Positions 7,501 through 15,717 of a DNA stretch of 23,705 bases are shown piece by piece (within the stretch, counting starts at the first letter, position 1; each line of letters opens with the position of its first letter). Made by a program: the position numbers and the translations under genes. The notes beneath the pieces were generated by a model, which was not told the DNA's origin, searched no databases, and saw only the letters and a program-made list of their open reading frames with translations. This DNA comes from an uncultured Porphyromonadaceae bacterium (GTDB lineage Bacteria > Bacteroidota > Bacteroidia > Bacteroidales > Muribaculaceae): assembly GCA_900548875.1 (NCBI GenBank), contig URMA01000044.1, forward strand, positions 1 through 23,705. Direction: 5' to 3'.

Positions 7501-8219
7501 AGCACGGCGTTCACTTTCTGCTGTGCAGGATAGACGCTATGATTGGCATTCGGGACCGTCGCCTTATGGCGTTGAAGTTCCAAATAATAGTCATCACCAA
7601 AAACCTCTTTAAACCACAATACGGAAGCCTCGGCCTCTTCAATACGATCCTGCATAATCAGACGCGGAATCTCACCTCCCAGACAGGCCGAACAGACGAT
7701 CAACCCCTCATGATGGAGCTTCAGTTGCTCCTTGTCAGTTCGCGGGTGATAATAATAGCCTTCCGTCCAAGCTTTTGAAACAAGTTTTATCAGATTATGA
7801 TATCCCTGTTCGTTTTTTGCCAGAACAACCAAGTGACGTCCTGTATCCTTTTTCGATTCACGATTTGTCATCTGCTTGTCAGCGACATACATCTCACAAC
7901 CAAAAATAGGAATGAAAATTTTCTTTTTGGCCGCTTCCAATTCCGCCTCGGCTGCAACCACAGCAGCGTCGTCGACAGTGTCAGCCGATTTCAGTTCCTC
8001 TATCTGTTTCTTGAGATTTTTTATCAATTTGTCCGTATCCCCATTCTTTTTCTTCACATAGTCGAAAAACTCCTTGATACCGAACATATTACCATGGTCA
8101 GTCAAGGCAAGCCCCGGCATACCATCGGCTATCGCCTTATCAACCAACGATTTAATGGCAGCTTGTCCGTCAAGTACCGAATATTGGGAGTGAACATGTA
8201 AATGTACAAATGGATGCAT
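4569..8219 (-). CDS. dnaE: DNA polymerase III alpha subunit
   Basis: The replicative DNA polymerase, 1216 residues, of the DnaE (not PolC) type. Order of domains: an N-terminal PHP domain (about 1-290) beginning HLHVHSQYSVLDG; the palm with GPGRGSAAGSAVAYC near residue 405 and the catalytic aspartates in PDIDIDFDDDGR near 449-459; fingers and thumb; a helix-hairpin-helix IKGVGGNAV near 886 for DNA contact; and an OB fold near 1050-1110. PHP metal ligands are intact: H8 and H10, D41-H42 in LTDHGN, and an NDVHF motif. In E. coli several of these are lost, so here the domain may be an active nuclease. A poorly conserved C-terminal tail follows. It starts from a divergent promoter region shared with mutS2. 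Confidence 0.97.
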   Translation of the reverse strand: MHPFVHLHVHSQYSVLDGQAAIKSLVDKAIADGMPGLALTDHGNMFGIKEFFDYVKKKNGDTDKLIKNLKKQIEELKSADTVDDAAVVAAEAELEAAKKKIFIPIFGCEMYVADKQMTNRESKKDTGRHLVVLAKNEQGYHNLIKLVSKAWTEGYYYHPRTDKEQLKLHHEGLIVCSACLGGEIPRLIMQDRIEEAEASVLWFKEVFGDDYYLELQRHKATVPNANHSVYPAQQKVNAVLLEFARKHNIKLVCTNDVHFVNESDAEAHDRLICVSTGTYLDDENRMTYSKQEWMKTQAEMNELFADIPESLDNTVEVLNKVERYSINHDPILPNFPLPEGFNDNNEYLRYLVFEGAKKRWGDSLTAEQTERLEFELDTIKNMGFPGYFLIVQDFIAAARRIGVSVGPGRGSAAGSAVAYCLGITQIDPIKYDLLFERFLNPDRISLPDIDIDFDDDGRAEVLRYVTAKYGAEKVAHIITYGTMAAKSAIKDVARVTRLPLSESDRLTKMIPDRLPEVDGKSPKINLKNCYELVPELQNELNYGSPAVRETLKYALALEGNVRNTGVHACGVIIGRDDITDWVPVATATDKDGEKVLVTQYEGSVIESTGLIKMDFLGLKTLSIIKEALDNIKERIGEVVDIDNVPIDDPKTYQLYCEGRTTGTFQFESAGMQKYLRELQPSTFEDLIAMNALYRPGPMEYIPQFIARKHGLEPIEYDIPIMEKYLKDTYGITVYQEQVMLLSRLLANFTRGQSDGLRKAMGKKLADKLAELKPLFINGGKSNGYDEKVLEKIWADWEKFASYAFNKSHATCYSWVAFQTAYLKANYPAEYMAAVLSRNLNDITKLSKFMDECKAMKIPVKGPDINESRAKFSVNKAGEIRFGLAAIKGVGGNAVQSILEEREAHGEYKSIYDLVERVNLSTCNRKVLENLALAGAFDCFPNVSREDFGKAEDNSVAFDELLVKYGQMYQLNKANATSSLFGDSEVIETAKPEPPHRPKKADIIRLNWEKDLVGMYLSAHPLDSYYIEVEYGCNLHAKDFNSSLPQSPDTEYVLGGLVVEAKTLTSAKTNSQFGIVKIEDYTGSAEIRLFGQDFVDFMRYAVVGNIIMVTIGYRQSRFNDNLRMYVKGIQLMESKKGDVVKGIQLNIAEADMENTSLQSLLDRYIDPEQKPMSDLYVNIENSREKKSVLMSSDEKILLNKELLLELEEMGVDYEIKK

Positions 8220-8245
8220 AATCTATATTTCTGTTTTTGGATTTG

Positions 8246-8253
8246 TAAAGTTA
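8246..8253 (-). promoter_or_regulatory. Putative -7 box of dnaE
   Basis: TAACTTTA on the minus strand matches TAnnTTTG except for the last base and would give a leader of about 22 bases to the dnaE ATG. No -33 box is seen. This 176-base gap between dnaE and mutS2 otherwise holds only the mutS2 promoter. Confidence 0.4.
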
Positions 8254-8358
8254 ATCAAAGCATTTCATTCCATGATAACGAGAAAAAGATTATACCAAAA
8301 TTTAACATTTTCGACATTGCCCCTCACTGCAATTTTCCAAAAATTGAAATAGTTTTTG

Positions 8359-8366
8359 TAGTTTTG
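8359..8366 (+). promoter_or_regulatory. -7 box of mutS2
   Basis: TAGTTTTG is a perfect TAnnTTTG, with a weak TTTC 21 bases upstream. Transcription would begin near 8371, leaving about 25 bases before the GTG start codon. Confidence 0.6.
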
Positions 8367-8395
8367 CACCATAAATATATGTAACATCAGAAATC

Positions 8396-10861
8396 GTGAT
8401 ATATCCGCAATCTTTAGAATCAAAAATAGGGTTCGACGGGGTTAGAGCCATCATAGGGAATCTCTGCAACAACAGCCTGAGCAAAGACAAATGCAAAGAA
8501 ATGAATTTCTCTTCCGACTTTGGCCAGGTCCTTACCCAACTCCAACAAACCAATGAATATCTTACCATCCTCAACACCGGGGAAGATTTTCCCAACGGTA
8601 ACATTTACGACCTTCGGGAGGAATTGGGACGGGTACGCATCATTGGCGCATATCTGACAGAAGCCGAACTGTTCCAACTGGGGCAAACGCTTTCCACAGC
8701 AGCCGACATCTGCGCATTTTTTACCGAAGAACGCAGCAACAAATTTCCCCAACTCCGTAAAATAGCAGAGGAAGTGACCACTTTCCCTGAAATTCTGCGC
8801 ATCATAACGGCGGCCATTGACAAGTTCGGAAACATGAAGGACAATGCTTCGCCGACACTTATGGATTTGAAACGGTCGCTTCAATCGACGGCAAGCAGTG
8901 TGAACGGAATGATGCAACGCATCATGTCGCAATGCAAGCAAGAAGGCTTTCTGGAAAAAGACTCCTCACCCGTGGTGCGCGACGGCCGTCTTGTGATTCC
9001 GGTATCACCGATGCACAAACGAAAAATAAAAGGTATTGTCCACGACGAATCAGCCACCGGCAAGACCATCTTTATTGAGCCGGCTGAAATTGTGGAAGCC
9101 AACAACCGTATCAGGGAACTGGAAGCCGACATCCGCCGTGAAATCATCCGAATTCTAACAGAAATAACCGACAAAATACGCCCGTCGCTGGGTGATTTGT
9201 TCGCTTTATACAAAATCATCGGAATTTTTGATTTCATCAGAGCCAAAGCAATCTTTGCACAGGAAATCAACGCCACACTTCCACATATCTCCGATACACA
9301 GGAAATTGAATGGTACAATGCCATCCACCCGATGCTATTTGTCACACTGAAGAAGTTGAACAAGGAAGTTGTGCCGCTGACTATAAAATTGGACAAAGAG
9401 AACCACATTCTTTTGATTTCCGGTCCGAATGCAGGGGGAAAATCCGTCTGTCTGAAAACGGTGGGCATAGTCCAATACATGTTGCAATGTGGCATTCTCC
9501 CTCCCGTATACAGCAATTCGCATTTCGGAATTTTCGACAACCTTTTTATCGACATTGGCGACGAGCAGTCTATTGAAAATGAATTGAGCACATACAGTTC
9601 GCATCTTTCCAACATGAAATTCTTCATGCAGAAAGGCAATGCAAAGTCGCTGATTCTGATTGATGAGTTTGGAGGCGGTACAGAACCGCAGATAGGTGGA
9701 GCCATCGCACAGGCAATATTGCACAAACTGAACGATGCCGGAATTTTTGGTGTCATCACTACACACTATCAAAATCTGAAAAATTTTGCCAACGACACTC
9801 CAGGCATTGTTAATGGCGCCATGCTGTACGACCGCCACCTGATGAAACCACTTTTCCAACTCTCCGTTGGCAATCCAGGCAGTTCCTTCGCTGTAGAAAT
9901 TGCCCGGAAAATCGGAATACCTGCCGATGTTATTGACGAAGCGGAATCCATTGTCGGCTCCGACTATATCAACATGGACAAATATCTGCTTGACATAGCC
10001 CGCGACAGAAAGTACTGGGAAAACAAGCGTCAGGACATCCGTATCGAGCGGAAAAAACTGGAAAGCCTCGTTGCCCGTTATGAGAACGACATCGAACGGC
10101 TGAAAATCGAACGGAATCTCATTCTCAAAGAAGCAAAAACCGAAGCGAAGGAAATCATTTCCAGCAGCAACGCTTCGATAGAAAACGCTATCCATGAAAT
10201 AAAGAAGGCGCAAGCGGAAAAAGAGCGGACCAAAGAAATCCGAAAACAGATCGAAGAACTCAAAACTCGCCTTGCCAACGACAACACGGACAGCGAGTCT
10301 TCTGCAAAACTTGACGAACTTTCCGCTAAAATCCGAAAAAAGAAACATAAACACGAAAAGCAGGTTTCCGTACAGCCACAAGCCGAAGAAAAACCGCTTG
10401 CTGTAGGCGACAGTGTCACCATCGACGGAAGTAATTCCGTAGGTGAGATCATTGAAATCAACGGAAAGAATGCCATCGTCACATTCGGCATTTTCAAATC
10501 GACAGTACAACTGTCCAAACTGAAACGGACATTGCGCAAAGCGACAGCGACCACTGCCCAAAAAGATTCGTTCATATCTTCGTCGACAACAGACGACATG
10601 AGAAAAAGGCAGCTCAACTTCAAACAGGAAATTGACGTGAGAGGAATGAGAGCCGACGAAGCCATTCAGGCCGTTTCTTACTTTATTGATGATGCAACCC
10701 AATTCAACGTCAAGCAGGTCCGGATTCTGCATGGTACCGGCTACGGAATTCTTCGACAACGCATCCGCGAATATCTCAACACCGTGCCGAGCGTCAAATC
10801 GTTCAAGGACGAGCACGTTCAATTCGGCGGTGCCGGCATAACCGTTGTCACACTCAATTAG
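8396..10861 (+). CDS. mutS2: MutS2 family ATPase/endonuclease
   Basis: A MutS homologue without the mismatch-recognition domain, 821 residues. MutS2 proteins have been linked to suppression of recombination and, in Bacillus, to splitting collided ribosomes. Visible parts: MutS core helices in the N-terminal half; Walker A GPNAGGKSV from residue 343; Walker B with D423-E424 in LIDEFGGGTEP; a long charged coiled coil about 505-625; a KOW-like stretch about 665-705; and a C-terminal Smr nuclease domain from about 743 with IDVRGM and HGTGYG motifs. The start is GTG at 8396: the first residues (IYPQSLESKIGFD) match the usual beginning of Bacteroidetes MutS2 and the promoter lies just upstream. It is a single-gene unit closed by a hairpin. 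Confidence 0.95.
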   Translation: MIYPQSLESKIGFDGVRAIIGNLCNNSLSKDKCKEMNFSSDFGQVLTQLQQTNEYLTILNTGEDFPNGNIYDLREELGRVRIIGAYLTEAELFQLGQTLSTAADICAFFTEERSNKFPQLRKIAEEVTTFPEILRIITAAIDKFGNMKDNASPTLMDLKRSLQSTASSVNGMMQRIMSQCKQEGFLEKDSSPVVRDGRLVIPVSPMHKRKIKGIVHDESATGKTIFIEPAEIVEANNRIRELEADIRREIIRILTEITDKIRPSLGDLFALYKIIGIFDFIRAKAIFAQEINATLPHISDTQEIEWYNAIHPMLFVTLKKLNKEVVPLTIKLDKENHILLISGPNAGGKSVCLKTVGIVQYMLQCGILPPVYSNSHFGIFDNLFIDIGDEQSIENELSTYSSHLSNMKFFMQKGNAKSLILIDEFGGGTEPQIGGAIAQAILHKLNDAGIFGVITTHYQNLKNFANDTPGIVNGAMLYDRHLMKPLFQLSVGNPGSSFAVEIARKIGIPADVIDEAESIVGSDYINMDKYLLDIARDRKYWENKRQDIRIERKKLESLVARYENDIERLKIERNLILKEAKTEAKEIISSSNASIENAIHEIKKAQAEKERTKEIRKQIEELKTRLANDNTDSESSAKLDELSAKIRKKKHKHEKQVSVQPQAEEKPLAVGDSVTIDGSNSVGEIIEINGKNAIVTFGIFKSTVQLSKLKRTLRKATATTAQKDSFISSSTTDDMRKRQLNFKQEIDVRGMRADEAIQAVSYFIDDATQFNVKQVRILHGTGYGILRQRIREYLNTVPSVKSFKDEHVQFGGAGITVVTLN

Positions 10862-10884
10862 CCAATATATTCCATCAAAAACAG

Positions 10885-10919
10885 AAAGCGGAAACCACTC
10901 ATCATGATTTCCGCTTTTT
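10885..10919. terminator. Bidirectional terminator between mutS2 and the isomerase gene
   Basis: Perfect arms AAAGCGGAAA (10885-10894) and TTTCCGCTTT (10908-10917) with a 13-base loop. Five T follow on the plus strand, and on the minus strand the hairpin is followed by CTGTTTTTG. It sits between two convergent genes, so it can serve both. Confidence 0.8.
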
Positions 10920-10938
10920 GCTTTTATAAGATATCCAA

Positions 10939-12867
10939 TTAATCCTTCAGCTTTTTCAGAACCTTGTTGTCTACAGTCACTTTATATTTCTTGCGCAACT
11001 GAGTCACCCATTCGTCTTCAAGGTAATTCTGATAGTCGGCTACCACTTGACCACGAACATCACTCATTTCTTCAGGCTGTGCAAGCACCTTTCCGCCATA
11101 AACGAAATAGTCGCTGTATTTCTTTTCCGGCTTTACGCGAGGACCGCCGAACTTCTCAGAGTCGACCATAGCATTCTCGCCTTCTGCTACCAGGACTTTC
11201 TCCACTTTGATATACTTGCCATAGTCACGGCGAAGAACACGTACCAGACTGTCCTCACCAAGAGTCTTCAAACGAGCCTTGACTTCACGAGAGATGGAGT
11301 CACCGGTTGTTTGAATCAAGAACCCTTTGTATTTAGGAGCGTTCCATTTATATGCGTCGCGATGGTCATTGAAGTATTTAGTCAAACCTTCAACATCTGT
11401 CGAAGCCTTATCCCAAACATTCCGATTGCTGATTTCAAACAATAGCATACCGTCGCGATACTCGTTTACCAAATTGCGGAATTCCGGATTGTTCTTTTCC
11501 AACATCTGACGTTCGTATTCAGCCACCTCACGGTCGATTACACGGTTGGTGCGGGCATCAAGAATGTTCCAAGCCAAATCGTCGCGTGCCACTCCTACAT
11601 TCTTCAACTCGGCAATCAGCAGGGACAACGGATAATTCTTGTCAGCGATTGTAAACAAAGTTTCCGTAGAATTTTCATGACGGGCAATAAACGCAGAATC
11701 CAACGCATTCGGACTTGTAACTTCTTCCTTCAGCTTCTTTTCCAATTCCACATTGCGCATCAACTTGTATTGTTTCTTCAACTGATCCAATTTCGACTGA
11801 TAAGCAATGTTTGCATACGGACTTGCCATCAGCACACCCATTGCCCGTTCTCTTTCTTCAGCATAAGAACCCAGTTTCTTACTGTCCAACTTTTTCACAA
11901 TATGCACACCATAACGAGTGGCAAACGGTGCCGATACGGAATCTTTGGCCAATTCAAAAGAAACATTTTCAAATTCAGGAACCATTTCACCGCGGCCGAA
12001 CCAAGGCAATTGTCCGCCTTTACGGGCAGAACCCGGATCCTGGGATTCTTTCTTGGCAATCTCTTCAAAGTTACCGCCGGCCTTAATCACCTTATATATA
12101 CTGTCAACTTTGGCATATACTTCCGCTTTCTGCTCTTCTGTAGCCTTTTGCGGATACAATTTCAGGATATGCTCAACGAGAACTTTACCCTCATCGTCAC
12201 GAACATCGTAGACTTTTACAATATGATAGCCGAAATCTGTTTTAAACACCGGTGAGATTTCTCCTACAGGCGTTGAATAACAAGCCTGCTCAAATTCAAA
12301 CGGGAATCTTCCGACTGAAACATAACCCATACTGCCCTTGTTATTTTTCACCGATTGGTCGACAGAATACTTCAGAGCCAAATCCTCGAAACTCTGACCG
12401 TTCAATATACAAGTACGGATACTGTCGAGTTTTGCTTCTGTCTGCTTGTTTTTGACAATATCTCTGTCGAGAGGCAACATAATGTGACTTGCCTTCACAT
12501 TATATTTCATATGTTCGTAGATTTCCTTCGCCTTGTTCTCCTGTGCAACGGTATCTACCAAATAAGGCGCAGCCAATTCATTCCGATAGCCGGCAAATTC
12601 CTTCTTAAAGGAAGCCGTGGTATCAATACCGGCCGCCTCTGCATCAGCAACCTTCAATTTGTAGACAGTAAACATGTCTATATATTTATCCAATGGCTGT
12701 TTTGCCACCTGCTGCTGATTATTCTTATTATACATATACTCGAATTCAGACAAAGTAACCGCTTTTCCGTTTACCGTCATCAATACCGGATCCTTTTTAG
12801 TAGCAGCAAAGACCGAAAGACATCCTGCTGCCAGAACAAGCCCTACGAATAGTTTTGTTTTTTTCAT
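10939..12867 (-). CDS. Periplasmic peptidyl-prolyl isomerase with two parvulin domains
   Basis: A SurA/PrsA-like folding factor, 642 residues. A signal peptide (MKKTKLFVGLVLAAG, ending near VFA at 19-21) exports it; C16 follows AAG and could be a weak lipobox, but the hydrophobic stretch continues past it, so ordinary cleavage is more likely. An N-terminal SurA-like helical region with VNGKAVTLSEFEY follows. Parvulin domain 1 spans about 123-220 (ASHIMLP to FGYHIVKVYD) and domain 2 about 229-330 (VEHILKLYP to YGVHIVKKLD); both keep the GxxFxxxA and G-x-G-x-hydrophobic features. The last 300 residues have no domain I recognise. It lies downstream of guaB with a hairpin between them. Likely role: outer-membrane protein assembly, by family. 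Confidence 0.9.
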   Translation of the reverse strand: MKKTKLFVGLVLAAGCLSVFAATKKDPVLMTVNGKAVTLSEFEYMYNKNNQQQVAKQPLDKYIDMFTVYKLKVADAEAAGIDTTASFKKEFAGYRNELAAPYLVDTVAQENKAKEIYEHMKYNVKASHIMLPLDRDIVKNKQTEAKLDSIRTCILNGQSFEDLALKYSVDQSVKNNKGSMGYVSVGRFPFEFEQACYSTPVGEISPVFKTDFGYHIVKVYDVRDDEGKVLVEHILKLYPQKATEEQKAEVYAKVDSIYKVIKAGGNFEEIAKKESQDPGSARKGGQLPWFGRGEMVPEFENVSFELAKDSVSAPFATRYGVHIVKKLDSKKLGSYAEERERAMGVLMASPYANIAYQSKLDQLKKQYKLMRNVELEKKLKEEVTSPNALDSAFIARHENSTETLFTIADKNYPLSLLIAELKNVGVARDDLAWNILDARTNRVIDREVAEYERQMLEKNNPEFRNLVNEYRDGMLLFEISNRNVWDKASTDVEGLTKYFNDHRDAYKWNAPKYKGFLIQTTGDSISREVKARLKTLGEDSLVRVLRRDYGKYIKVEKVLVAEGENAMVDSEKFGGPRVKPEKKYSDYFVYGGKVLAQPEEMSDVRGQVVADYQNYLEDEWVTQLRKKYKVTVDNKVLKKLKD

Positions 12868-12883
12868 ATTATAGATTTACATT

Positions 12884-12934
12884 AAAAAACACAGAGATAT
12901 AACGATATTCAAAGAATAAAATTACATCCCTGTG
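12884..12934 (-). terminator. Intrinsic terminator or attenuator between guaB and the isomerase gene
   Basis: On the minus strand CACAGGGATGTAA (12934-12922) pairs with TTATATCTCTGTG (12902-12890): 13 base pairs in RNA, two of them G-U, loop of 19 bases, followed at once by six T. It lies 41 bases after the guaB stop and 17 bases before the isomerase start codon. Confidence 0.78.
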
Positions 12935-12935
12935 C

Positions 12936-12943
12936 CAAAAATA
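12936..12943 (-). promoter_or_regulatory. Putative -7 box for the isomerase gene
   Basis: TATTTTTG on the minus strand fits TAnnTTTG. It lies just upstream of the hairpin, so a transcript from it would carry the hairpin in its leader. No -33 box is seen, so support is weak. Confidence 0.33.
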
Positions 12944-12974
12944 TCATGTTCTTAACATTTTTACACTACTCGAG

Positions 12975-14450
12975 CTATTCACCACGGCTGTAGTTCGGTG
13001 CCTCACTGGTGATGGCTACGTCATGCGGGTGGCTTTCTGTCACACCGGCATTCGTAATACGGGTGAACTTGGCTTTATGGAGCTGTTCGATATTTGCCGC
13101 ACCACAATAGCCCATACCTGCACGCAAACCGCCAACCAACTGATAAATTACCTCGTAAAGAGTTCCCTTGTATGGAACACGAGCAGCAATACCTTCCGGC
13201 ACTAGTTTCTTAACGTCGGTTGTGCTTGACTGGAAGTAACGGTCCTTTGAACCATTTTCCATGGCTTCCAGAGAACCCATACCACGATAGGACTTGAACT
13301 TACGGCCATTGAAAATGATGGTGTCGCCCGGAGCTTCTTCCGTACCGGCAACCAAAGAACCAACCATTACACTGTATCCGCCGGCAGCCAAAGCCTTGAC
13401 TACATCACCCGAATAACGCAAACCGCCGTCGGCAATCAAAGGCACTCCAGTTCCTTCCAAAGCCTTTGCCACATCGTAAACGGCTGTCAACTGAGGCACT
13501 CCGACACCGGCCACGACACGAGTCGTACAAATTGAACCCGGACCGATACCCACTTTCACAGCATCTGCGCCGGCTTCAACCAGCATCTTGGCTGCATCTC
13601 CTGTTGCCACATTACCGACAACAACATCAATGTTCGGGAAATGAGCTTTTGCTTCTTTCAGTTTATCGATGACATATTTTGAATGTCCGTGAGCCGTATC
13701 AATAACAATGGCATCCGCACCGGCATTCACCAATGCCTCCATGCGCTGCAACGTATCAACGGTTACACCTACACCGGCAGCAACACGCAATCGGCCTTTT
13801 GAATCTTTACAAGCCATCGGTTTGTCTTTTGCCTTAGTAATATCCTTGTAAGTAATCAAACCTACCAGTTTGTTGTCCTTGTCAACTACCGGCAATTTTT
13901 CAATCTTGTGAGCTTGCAGAATACCTGCGGCAGTTTCCATATCAGTCGACTGATTGATTGTAACGAGATTTTCCTTTGTCATCACCTCGTCAATTCTTTT
14001 CTGCATGTCTCTTTCAAAACGCAGGTCACGGTTCGTCACAATACCGACAAGATAACCACAATCGTCCACAACGGGAATACCGCCAATCTTATATTCTGCC
14101 ATCAAATCAAGGGCATCCTTCACCGTAGAGCCCCGCTTGATGGTAACAGGATCGTAAATCATACCGTTTTCGGCACGTTTTACAATTGCCACTTGACGGG
14201 CCTGCTCTTCAATTGACATATTTTTATGGATTACACCGATACCGCCCTCGCGAGCAATCGCGATTGCCATTTGAGCTTCTGTAACCGTATCCATAGCGGC
14301 AGTCACAAAAGGTATTTTCAATTCAATGTTGCGTGAAAACTTTGTCGTGAGTTCGACAGTCTTAGGTAATACTTCTGAATAGGCCGGAATTAACAACACA
14401 TCGTCGTAGGTCAATCCGTCCATCACTACTTTATCTGCAATAAATGACAT
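12975..14450 (-). CDS. guaB: Inosine-5'-monophosphate dehydrogenase
   Basis: Oxidises IMP to XMP with NAD+, the committed step of guanine nucleotide synthesis, in the cytoplasm. The 491-residue protein has the full bacterial layout: barrel start LTYDDVLLIPAYSEVLP, two CBS domains inserted at about 90-205, catalytic C308 in GPGSICTTR, the IADGGLRYSGD strand, the YRGMGS motif and the C-terminal SHPHDVAITSEAPNYS. The open frame reaches 14483, but the codon there is TTG and lies inside the promoter -7 box, so the ATG at 14450 is the start. No purine riboswitch fits in the leader of about 25 bases. It is followed by a strong hairpin before the isomerase gene. Confidence 0.97.
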   Translation of the reverse strand: MSFIADKVVMDGLTYDDVLLIPAYSEVLPKTVELTTKFSRNIELKIPFVTAAMDTVTEAQMAIAIAREGGIGVIHKNMSIEEQARQVAIVKRAENGMIYDPVTIKRGSTVKDALDLMAEYKIGGIPVVDDCGYLVGIVTNRDLRFERDMQKRIDEVMTKENLVTINQSTDMETAAGILQAHKIEKLPVVDKDNKLVGLITYKDITKAKDKPMACKDSKGRLRVAAGVGVTVDTLQRMEALVNAGADAIVIDTAHGHSKYVIDKLKEAKAHFPNIDVVVGNVATGDAAKMLVEAGADAVKVGIGPGSICTTRVVAGVGVPQLTAVYDVAKALEGTGVPLIADGGLRYSGDVVKALAAGGYSVMVGSLVAGTEEAPGDTIIFNGRKFKSYRGMGSLEAMENGSKDRYFQSSTTDVKKLVPEGIAARVPYKGTLYEVIYQLVGGLRAGMGYCGAANIEQLHKAKFTRITNAGVTESHPHDVAITSEAPNYSRGE

Positions 14451-14480
14451 AACGATTGATGCTTTAAATTTTATTGCACG

Positions 14481-14488
14481 CAAAGATA
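14481..14488 (-). promoter_or_regulatory. -7 box of guaB
   Basis: TATCTTTG on the minus strand is a perfect TAnnTTTG. Transcription would begin near 14475, about 25 bases upstream of the ATG at 14450, and excludes the longer reading frame. No -33 box is evident. Confidence 0.7.
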
Positions 14489-14644
14489 GTAAATTTTATC
14501 AAAACGTCCATAATATTTACACCTAAAAATAATAAATCTCCATAGAAAATTAATCCGGCACAGTATCCATCCTGAAAGCACCTTCCAACGTCGCCCCCAA
14601 AAGCTAAAAAGGTTGAAAATACGCTTTTTTAAACGGGAATTAAT

Positions 14645-14652
14645 TAACTTTG
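14645..14652 (+). promoter_or_regulatory. -7 box of tsaD-cinA
   Basis: TAACTTTG is a perfect TAnnTTTG, 23 bases before the tsaD ATG. No -33 box is recognisable. The rest of the 225-base gap between guaB and tsaD shows nothing further that I can name. Confidence 0.65.
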
Positions 14653-14675
14653 CAAACTAATGACAAATAAAAGCT

Positions 14676-15695
14676 ATGAGTGATATAATATTAGGTATAG
14701 AGTCTTCTTGCGACGACACATCGGCAGCTGTCATCAAAGACGGCATTTTGCTCTCCAATGTCATTGCAAGCCAAAGCGTTCACGAAGCATACGGAGGTGT
14801 CGTTCCTGAACTCGCATCAAGAGCCCACCAACAAAATATAGTGCCGGTGGTATCGGAAGCCATCAAACGTGCCGGCATCGACAAAACGGATTTGAGCGCC
14901 ATCGCCTTTACGGCAGGTCCCGGACTTATCGGTTCACTGCTTGTGGGCACATCATTCGCGAAAGGCCTGGCAACGGCTCTTAACATTCCCATGGTGAATG
15001 TCAACCACCTGCACGGACACGTTCTGTCGCATTTCATCAAGGAAGACGAAAATACAGAAGTTCCTACGTTCCCATACATGTGCCTGCTGATATCCGGCGG
15101 CAACTCCCAAATCATACTGGTGGAAAATTACAACAAAATGCAGATTCTCGGCCAGACAATCGACGACGCGGCTGGAGAAGCATTCGACAAGTGCGCAAAA
15201 GTAATGGGACTCCCCTATCCCGGCGGTCCGCATATCGACCGGCTGGCCCAAACAGGAGATGCCAACAAATTCAAATTCAGCAAACCGCATATTCCCGGAC
15301 TGGACTACAGCTTCAGCGGTTTGAAAACATCGTTCCTCTACACATTGCGTGACGAGCTGAAGAAAAATCCCAATTTCATAGAAGAGAACAAAGCCGATCT
15401 TGCAGCATCCCTGCAAAAAACCATCATCGACATTCTTATCGACAAATTGGACAAGGCCGTAAAAGAGCATCCGGAAATCAAACAGATTGCCATTGGCGGA
15501 GGTGTATCGGCCAATTCAGGCGTACGTGACGCCGTAGCCAAATTCTGCGAGAAGCGCGGCATCAAGGCATTCATCCCCAAGCGCATGTTTACGACCGACA
15601 ATGCCGCCATGGTTGCCATTGCCGGCTATTTTAAATATCTCGACAAAGACTTCTGCCCTCTCGACATTGCACCGTTTGCAAGAGTAGAAGTTTAG
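14676..15695 (+). CDS. tsaD: tRNA N6-threonylcarbamoyladenosine transferase subunit
   Basis: Transfers the threonylcarbamoyl group to A37 of tRNAs that read ANN codons; works with TsaB, TsaE and TsaC, none of which is in the window. The 339-residue protein begins with GIESSCDDTSAAV, typical of the Kae1/TsaD ASKHA fold. Metal ligands H111 and H115 are in NHLHGH, followed by the SGGNSQ nucleotide loop, GEAFDKCAK, the YPGGPHID motif, SFSGLKT, and the late GGGVSAN and FTTDNAAM motifs. Length matches E. coli TsaD. The cinA gene follows after 22 bases, so the two are probably co-transcribed. Confidence 0.97.
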   Translation: MSDIILGIESSCDDTSAAVIKDGILLSNVIASQSVHEAYGGVVPELASRAHQQNIVPVVSEAIKRAGIDKTDLSAIAFTAGPGLIGSLLVGTSFAKGLATALNIPMVNVNHLHGHVLSHFIKEDENTEVPTFPYMCLLISGGNSQIILVENYNKMQILGQTIDDAAGEAFDKCAKVMGLPYPGGPHIDRLAQTGDANKFKFSKPHIPGLDYSFSGLKTSFLYTLRDELKKNPNFIEENKADLAASLQKTIIDILIDKLDKAVKEHPEIKQIAIGGGVSANSGVRDAVAKFCEKRGIKAFIPKRMFTTDNAAMVAIAGYFKYLDKDFCPLDIAPFARVEV

Positions 15696-15717
15696 AATCT
15701 TATTAATATTCTAAGGA

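Noticed and set aside
8881..9759. Open frame of 292 codons antisense to mutS2
   Set aside because: Fully covered by the MutS2 core; methionine- and serine-rich composition with no domain.
9335..10822. Long open frame (495 codons) on the minus strand across mutS2
   Set aside because: It lies fully antisense to a clear mutS2 gene, its product is rich in F, V and C with no recognisable motif, and no promoter precedes it. It is a by-product of mutS2 codon use.
10939..12867. Isomerase as a lipoprotein
   Set aside because: C16 follows AAG, but L is at -4 rather than -3 and the hydrophobic core runs on past the cysteine to an AxA-like site, so ordinary signal cleavage is more likely.
14451..14480. 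Purine riboswitch before guaB
   Set aside because: Only about 25 bases separate the likely start site from the ATG.
14451..14483. N-terminal extension of guaB
   Set aside because: It begins with TTG inside the promoter -7 box, so it would not be transcribed; family start MSFIADKVVMDG fits the ATG at 14450.
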